A DNA stretch of 11,580 bases. Origin: Porticoccaceae bacterium (GTDB taxonomy: Bacteria; Pseudomonadota; Gammaproteobacteria; Pseudomonadales; Porticoccaceae). The notes beneath the pieces are model-generated. The model did no database searches, was not told the origin of the DNA, and saw only the letters and a list, made by a program, of their open reading frames with translations. The DNA lies in NCBI GenBank assembly GCA_017858295.1, contig JAFMBU010000042.1, positions 1 to 11,580 of the forward strand. Direction: 5' to 3'. A program made the translations under genes and the position numbers. Each line of letters begins with the position of its first letter. Within the stretch, counting starts at the first letter, position 1. Positions 7,660-11,580 of this stretch are shown here, piece after piece.

Positions 7660-9109
7660 TCAAACTAACTTCCAGCCACCGGAAATGCGCCGTATCAAGC
7701 GTATTCACTTTGTCGGTATTGGCGGCAGTGGTATGTGTGGCATCGCCGAAGTCTTGCTCAACCAGGGTTATGAAATTTCCGGTTCTGATATTAGTCAGGG
7801 TCCCAGTATTCGTCGTCTGCAAGCTGCGGGCGCGACAGTGTTTATCGGCCACAGTGAAGCCAATATAGTCGGCGCTAATGTAGTGGTGAAATCCTCTGCA
7901 GTCACAGTTGAAAATACCGAGATTGCCGCGGCACGTGCCCAGGGCATTCCGGTTGTGCGCCGCGCTGAGATGCTCGCTGAACTGATGCGCTACCGTCACG
8001 GTATTGCAATTGCCGGTACCCATGGCAAGACCACAACCACTAGTTTGATCACGGCGATTTTGGCTGCAGATGGTCGCGATCCGACCTTTGTAGTCGGTGG
8101 TCGAGTTAATAGTGCCGGCACCAATGCCAAGCTTGGTGGCAGTCGCTATCTGGTGGCTGAAGCGGATGAGAGCGATGCCTCATTCCTGCATCTGCAGCCC
8201 ATGGTTGCGGTAGTGACCAATATTGAAGCGGATCATATGGAAACCTATGATTTTGACTTCAGTCGTCTGACCAAGACTTATATAGAGTTTTTACACAACC
8301 TGCCTTTTTACGGTTTGGCTGTAATGTGCATAGATGACCCAGTAATTCGTGATCTGTTGGTAGACGTGGCCCGACCCATGCTGACCTATGGCTTTAGCGG
8401 TGATGCGGCTTACCGTATTCGCGATTTGAGCGTCGAGCAGGGCCGTTCAAAGTTTGTTATCGAGCGTCCAGATGGACTCACAAACCTTGAAGTCAGCCTC
8501 AATATGCCCGGTCGCCACAACGCCCTAAATGCAGCGGCGGCTATAGCCGTGGCCAGCGATGAAGGGATTTCGGACCGCGCCATTATTGAGGGCCTAGGCA
8601 GCTTCTCCGGTGTCGGGCGACGCTTTGAAATTTACGGCGACTACCAGCTGGAAAGCGGTGGCAGTGCCATGTTAGTGGATGACTATGGTCATCACCCCAC
8701 AGAGCTTAAAGCCACTATAGATGCAGTGCGCGGCGGCTGGCCTGACAAGCGTCTGGTAATGATTTTTCAGCCCCATCGCTACACCCGTACCCGTGACCTA
8801 TACGAAGATTTTGTCAAAGTGCTAGCCGAGGTGGATGTGTTGATTCTATTGGCTGTGTACCCAGCGGGCGAAGAGTTGATCGCCGGTGCGACGAGCAAGA
8901 ACTTGTCTGGCAGTATTCGCCAGCGCGGCACTGTGGATCCGATCTATGCCGAGACCATCGAAGAGATTCCTGCGCTGCTGCAGGGGCTGGTTCAAGACAA
9001 TGATTTAGTCATTACTCAGGGTGCTGGCAGCGTCAATAAGCTCGTAGCAATGTTGGCTGATGGCGGTCTCGGTTTGGGTCTAGTGTCTGAACCGGAGGTG
9101 GGCTTATGA
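7652..9109 (+). CDS. murC: UDP-MurNAc:L-alanine ligase MurC
   Basis: Cytoplasmic ATP-dependent ligase that starts the stem peptide by joining L-alanine to UDP-MurNAc. The 485-residue product has the nucleotide-binding loop VGIGGSGM (21-28), the P-loop GTHGKTTTT (122-130), EADESDASFL (170-179), NIEADHME (190-197), GRHNALNA (287-294), the C-terminal DDYGHHPTE (343-351), QPHRYTRT (373-380) and TQGAGS (455-460). The His in the P-loop (GTHGKT) is typical of MurC and separates it from MurD, MurE and MurF in this window. The length matches the family (about 490). The ATG lies within the end of murG and follows GGAGGT (7641-7646) at five nt, a strong ribosome binding site. It overlaps ddl by 4 nt. 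Unlike some clusters, no murB sits between murC and ddl. Confidence 0.97.
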   Translation: MPDQTNFQPPEMRRIKRIHFVGIGGSGMCGIAEVLLNQGYEISGSDISQGPSIRRLQAAGATVFIGHSEANIVGANVVVKSSAVTVENTEIAAARAQGIPVVRRAEMLAELMRYRHGIAIAGTHGKTTTTSLITAILAADGRDPTFVVGGRVNSAGTNAKLGGSRYLVAEADESDASFLHLQPMVAVVTNIEADHMETYDFDFSRLTKTYIEFLHNLPFYGLAVMCIDDPVIRDLLVDVARPMLTYGFSGDAAYRIRDLSVEQGRSKFVIERPDGLTNLEVSLNMPGRHNALNAAAAIAVASDEGISDRAIIEGLGSFSGVGRRFEIYGDYQLESGGSAMLVDDYGHHPTELKATIDAVRGGWPDKRLVMIFQPHRYTRTRDLYEDFVKVLAEVDVLILLAVYPAGEELIAGATSKNLSGSIRQRGTVDPIYAETIEEIPALLQGLVQDNDLVITQGAGSVNKLVAMLADGGLGLGLVSEPEVGL

Positions 9110-10014
9110 GCCAGCAATACGGTCGCGTTGGACTACTTTATGGCGGCACCTCCTCAGAGCGAGAAGTCTCCCTGATGAGTGGCGAAGCTATTCATCAGGC
9201 GCTGCTGAATATAGGCGTGGATGTTGTGGCTATAGATGCCGGCGACAATCTGCTGCAATCACTGCCCGGCTATCAGTTGGACCGCATATTTATTGCGCTC
9301 CATGGTCCCGGCGGTGAAGACGGCACACTTCAGGGTGCCCTCGAATACCTCAAACTTCCCTACACCGGCAGTGGCGTTTTGGCCTCGGCCCTAGCCATGG
9401 ACAAATTGCGCTGCAAGCAAATGTGGCAGGGCATAGGTCTGCCTACCACAGATTTTGCCTTGCTCGACGCGGATTCCGATTGGTCTGCAGAACTTCAGCG
9501 CTTGGGTGGCCAGGTGATGGTTAAGCCCGCCGCCGAGGGCTCCAGTATTGGTATGAGCCGCGCTGCAACTGCAGAGCAGTTACAGACCGCTTGGGCTGAT
9601 GCCTCCCAGTACAACACTGCGGTGATTGCCGAGCCCTTGCTGCCTGGTCCCGAATACACCGTGGCGATTTTGGATGGCCATGTGTTGCCTTCTATTCGCA
9701 TTGAGTCAAATGCCGAATTTTATGACTATGAGGCGAAATATTTCTCTGATCAGACTCAGTATCTCTGCCCCAGCGAGCTGTCGGAAAGTCGTGAACAGGA
9801 ACTTCAAACCCTCTGCCTCGAAGCCTTTGATTCAGTTGGCTGTCGCGGTTGGGGGCGGGTCGATGTGATGGTCGATGACCAGGGTCAGTTCCAGCTGCTT
9901 GAAGTCAACACAGTGCCAGGTATGACCAGTCACAGCCTGGTGCCCATGGCCGCCAAAGCCGCCGGTTTGAGTTTTGATCAGCTGGTCGAGAAAATTCTCG
10001 CGGGGGTCCTGTAA
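9106..10014 (+). CDS. ddl: D-alanine--D-alanine ligase (DdlB type)
   Basis: Cytoplasmic ATP-grasp enzyme that makes the D-Ala-D-Ala dipeptide used by MurF. The 302-residue product is the short DdlB size. Motifs in order: GGTSSEREVSLMSG (13-26) with the conserved Glu, ALHGPGGEDGTLQG (64-77), TGSGVLASALAMDK (87-100), KPAAEGSSIGM (140-150), the YDYEAKYFSD loop (206-215) with Tyr212 in the position linked to D-Ala rather than D-lactate use, WGRVDVM (249-255) and the Mg2+ site LLEVNTVPGMTSHSLVP (264-280). The cluster position between murC and ftsQ is that of E. coli ddlB. GGAGGTG (9094-9100) precedes the ATG, which overlaps the murC stop (ATGA). It ends in a TAATG junction with ftsQ. Confidence 0.96.
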   Translation: MSQQYGRVGLLYGGTSSEREVSLMSGEAIHQALLNIGVDVVAIDAGDNLLQSLPGYQLDRIFIALHGPGGEDGTLQGALEYLKLPYTGSGVLASALAMDKLRCKQMWQGIGLPTTDFALLDADSDWSAELQRLGGQVMVKPAAEGSSIGMSRAATAEQLQTAWADASQYNTAVIAEPLLPGPEYTVAILDGHVLPSIRIESNAEFYDYEAKYFSDQTQYLCPSELSESREQELQTLCLEAFDSVGCRGWGRVDVMVDDQGQFQLLEVNTVPGMTSHSLVPMAAKAAGLSFDQLVEKILAGVL

Positions 10015-10835
10015 TGGGCAATGCCAATCGTCGTGATGGTCAGACTTCAGAGTCACTGCTGGCAACAGCTGGCAACCACCTGGCGCGCATTATGCTGGTT
10101 AGTGTGATGGCACTAGTGGCTTATGGCGGCAGCCTGCTTTACAAGCAAATTGATAAGCCCCTGACCAATGTGATGATCGGCGGTGACTTCACCTATCTGC
10201 AGCCCGCCGAGCTGAGCCAATTGCTCGCCGGTGAAGTGGAGGGTGGATTTCTAAGTGTTGATTTGGCTGGCCTCAGGCAGGTTCTTAGAGACCATCCCTG
10301 GGTTAGGGATGTGACCATAGGTCGCGAGTGGCCGTCCATGTTAAAAGTCGAAGTAACAGAGGAAGTACCCATAGCCCGCTGGGGCAAAAAGGGTTTTCTC
10401 AATCGCTTGGGTGAGGAACTGATTATTGAAAATAACAGTCACTTGGGCGCCCTCCCAGTATTGCGAGCCGATACCGGCAGCTCTCGAGAGATGATGGAGA
10501 ACTACCAGTTAATGGCTGAATTGTTGGTTCCAACGGGGCTGAAAATCGCCGAATTGCAGCGCGATAGTCTAGGTGTTTGGTATTTGGATACAGCGCCGGG
10601 GCTACGCATGGTGATTGGTCGCGATCAGATTAGCGAAAAGATTCGCCGCTTTAATCTGGTGTGGGCAGCTGGCCTCAATAAGTATGTAAAAAATATCGCA
10701 GCTGTAGATCTGCGCTATCCCAATGGATTGGCTGTTGCTTGGCGCGAAACTGCGTTGGCGATACAGCAGAAAACAAGACAAAAAAATACACAAGACAGTA
10801 CCCAAACAAACAATACAAACCCTGTTCAGGCATAA
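10014..10835 (+). CDS. ftsQ: Cell division protein FtsQ
   Basis: Bitopic inner-membrane divisome protein that, with FtsB and FtsL, links early cytoplasmic division proteins to the septal synthase FtsW-FtsI. The 273-residue product has a short polar cytoplasmic N-terminus (1-24), one membrane segment (about 26-43), a POTRA domain (about 49-119, including HPWVRDVTIGREWP at 94-107) and a beta domain ending near DLRYPNGLAVAW (232-243). The length is close to E. coli FtsQ (276). The last ~24 residues are Gln/Asn/Thr-rich low complexity (separate entry). The ATG shares one base with the ddl stop (TAATG), with a G-run (about 10001-10006) upstream. Sequence conservation in this family is low, so the call rests on architecture, the HPWV and RYPNG motifs and position between ddl and ftsA. 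Confidence 0.94.
   Translation: MGNANRRDGQTSESLLATAGNHLARIMLVSVMALVAYGGSLLYKQIDKPLTNVMIGGDFTYLQPAELSQLLAGEVEGGFLSVDLAGLRQVLRDHPWVRDVTIGREWPSMLKVEVTEEVPIARWGKKGFLNRLGEELIIENNSHLGALPVLRADTGSSREMMENYQLMAELLVPTGLKIAELQRDSLGVWYLDTAPGLRMVIGRDQISEKIRRFNLVWAAGLNKYVKNIAAVDLRYPNGLAVAWRETALAIQQKTRQKNTQDSTQTNNTNPVQA
10761..10835 (+). other. A/C-rich low-complexity 3' end of ftsQ
   Basis: The last 24 codons of ftsQ plus the stop differ sharply in base use from the surrounding sequence. Of the 72 sense bases, 39 are A and 18 are C, with few G or T, and there is a run of seven A at 10780-10786. The encoded tail is rich in Gln, Asn, Thr and Lys and lies beyond the last recognisable beta-domain motif. It is probably a disordered periplasmic tail. 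At RNA level it should be largely unstructured directly ahead of the ftsA ribosome binding site. Confidence 0.7.
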
Positions 10836-10847
10836 CAGAGAGTTGGT

Positions 10848-10852
10848 GAGGT
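10848..10852 (+). promoter_or_regulatory. Shine-Dalgarno of ftsA
   Basis: GAGGT lies six nt upstream of the ATG at 10859, within the 23-nt gap after the ftsQ stop. It fixes the start of the incomplete ftsA and suggests independent ribosome loading, unlike most junctions in this cluster. No promoter -10/-35 pair or hairpin is convincing in the gap. Confidence 0.7.
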
Positions 10853-10858
10853 AAGAGT

Positions 10859-11580
10859 ATGGCCAGTGCAAATGAAGAAAATATGATCGTCGGATTGGAT
10901 ATAGGCACCTCCAAGATCGTCGCAATTGTCGGTTCTATTGGCGAGCGCGGAGAGCTTGAGATTATAGGTACCGGAAGCTATCCATCCTCTGGTCTCAAGA
11001 AGGGTGTGGTGGTCAATATTGAAGCTACGGTGAACTCAATTCAGCGTGCTATTGAAGAAGCGGAACTGATGGCCGGTTGCTCAATTCACTCGGTATACGC
11101 AGGTATTGCCGGCAGCCATATTCGCAGCCTTAACTCCCATGGCATTGTCGCGATTCGCGACCGTGAAGTGCAGGAGCTAGATGTGGACCGGGTTCTGGAT
11201 GCCGCAAGGGCTGTAGCCATTCCTGCAGATCAGGAAATCCTCCATGTGCTGTCTCAGGAATTTATTATCGACAATCAGGAAGGCGTTCACGAGCCAATAG
11301 GTATGTCCGGCGTGCGTCTTGAAGCCAAAGTGCATCTGGTGACCTGTGCCGCTAACGCAGCCCAGAACATTAAAAAGTGTATCCGTCGCTGCGGCCTAGA
11401 AGTGGAAGACATAGTTCTGGAGCAGCTGGCTTCCAGCGATGCGGTCCTTACCGAAGATGAAAAGCAGTTAGGTGTGGCGCTGGTTGATATTGGCGGCGGC
11501 ACCTCAGATATCGCTATCTACACCGAGGGCGCGATTCGCTACACCGGCGTGATCCCAATAGCCGGTGATCAGGTGACCAA
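10859..11580 (+). CDS. ftsA: Cell division protein FtsA, N-terminal part (3' end outside window)
   Basis: Actin-like ATP-binding protein that anchors FtsZ filaments to the inner membrane and recruits later division proteins. The window holds 240 codons and two bases; the frame is still open at the edge, and the family is about 410-420 residues. Seen: the phosphate-1 motif VGLDIGTSKI (11-20), AIEEAELMAG (64-73), the FtsA-specific 1C/SHS2 region (about 86-165, including LSQEFIIDNQEGVHEPIGMSG's conserved core at 131-151), KVHLVTC (157-163), RCGLEVEDIVLEQLASS (177-193), and the phosphate-2 motif VDIGGGTSDIAI (209-220). FtsA rather than MreB or DnaK is shown by the 1C region and the position after ftsQ. 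The start ATG has GAGGT six nt upstream. The C-terminal amphipathic membrane-targeting helix and any internal ftsZ promoters would lie beyond the window. Confidence 0.96.
   Translation, partial: MASANEENMIVGLDIGTSKIVAIVGSIGERGELEIIGTGSYPSSGLKKGVVVNIEATVNSIQRAIEEAELMAGCSIHSVYAGIAGSHIRSLNSHGIVAIRDREVQELDVDRVLDAARAVAIPADQEILHVLSQEFIIDNQEGVHEPIGMSGVRLEAKVHLVTCAANAAQNIKKCIRRCGLEVEDIVLEQLASSDAVLTEDEKQLGVALVDIGGGTSDIAIYTEGAIRYTGVIPIAGDQVT

Noticed and set aside
7550..8023. A 157-codon open frame on the - strand across the murG-murC junction
   Set aside because: It lies wholly antisense to two genes with clear family motifs and its translation shows no recognisable domain. It is a shadow of codon composition.
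1931..8598. Four copies of the octamer GGCCTAGG as a possible dispersed repeat or binding site
   Set aside because: All four encode Gly-Leu-Gly with a CTA leucine codon in conserved or loop positions, so codon choice explains them.
9301..9339. Pro in the Ddl motif HGPGGEDG where E. coli DdlB has Arg
   Set aside because: This position varies among D-Ala-D-Ala ligases and the catalytic GEDG and downstream residues are intact.
9626..9868. An 80-codon + strand frame inside ddl
   Set aside because: It is out of frame with a motif-complete ddl and shows no supporting features.
9987..10000. Small inverted repeat CGAGA-AAAT-TCTCG just before the ftsQ start, followed by a G-run
   Set aside because: A five-base-pair stem within the ddl coding end, with no T-run after it, is too weak for a terminator or a clear translational switch.
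10750..10800. Possible promoter for ftsA in the A-rich end of ftsQ
   Set aside because: TTGGCG at 10755 could be a -35, but no acceptable -10 hexamer lies at a 16-18 nt spacing.
1..11580. A hidden undescribed system such as a defence module or mobile insertion in the cluster
   Set aside because: Every stretch above 30 nt is occupied by a standard dcw gene in standard order, all motif-complete where visible. There is no foreign gene, broken frame or repeat array.

Overview
The window is an uninterrupted stretch of a bacterial dcw (division and cell wall) cluster. All ten genes lie on the + strand in the order murE, murF, mraY, murD, ftsW, murG, murC, ddl, ftsQ, ftsA. The first nine are complete; ftsA runs off the right edge. 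This is the gene order known from Escherichia coli and other Gammaproteobacteria. ftsI would be expected to the left and ftsZ to the right, but neither is in view. A meso-diaminopimelate-type DNPR motif in MurE, a DdlB-like D-Ala-D-Ala ligase placed between murC and ftsQ, and a short bitopic FtsQ all point to a Gram-negative gammaproteobacterium. Base composition looks only slightly above 50% G+C. CTAG tetranucleotides and CTA/ATA codons are common, which is unlike enterics. A marine Cellvibrionales-type lineage is a guess, not a demonstrated assignment.

Layout: positions 6-5382 hold the cytoplasmic ligases murE, murF and murD with the membrane transferase mraY between murF and murD. Positions 5379-9109 hold ftsW (SEDS polymerase of the divisome), murG (lipid II synthesis) and murC (the first Mur ligase step). 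Positions 9106-10835 hold ddl and ftsQ, and 10859-11580 holds the first two thirds of ftsA. Seven of the nine junctions overlap, by 1, 4, 8 or 11 nt. Only mraY/murD (21 nt) and ftsQ/ftsA (23 nt) have gaps. No terminator, RNA gene, mobile element, CRISPR array or gene-free stretch above 30 nt is present.

Pathway logic: MurC, MurD, MurE and MurF add L-Ala, D-Glu, meso-DAP and D-Ala-D-Ala in turn to UDP-MurNAc, and Ddl supplies the D-Ala-D-Ala. MraY moves the product onto undecaprenyl phosphate (lipid I), and MurG adds GlcNAc (lipid II). After flipping, FtsW polymerises lipid II at the septum under control of the divisome, which includes FtsQ and the FtsZ membrane anchor FtsA.

I found no new system here. 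The points worth a second look are small: a GTG start for murG whose perfect Shine-Dalgarno is a tandem AGG-AGG arginine pair at the end of ftsW, an acidic insertion of about 25 residues in MurE near its substrate-binding loop, and an A/C-rich low-complexity tail on FtsQ just ahead of ftsA.
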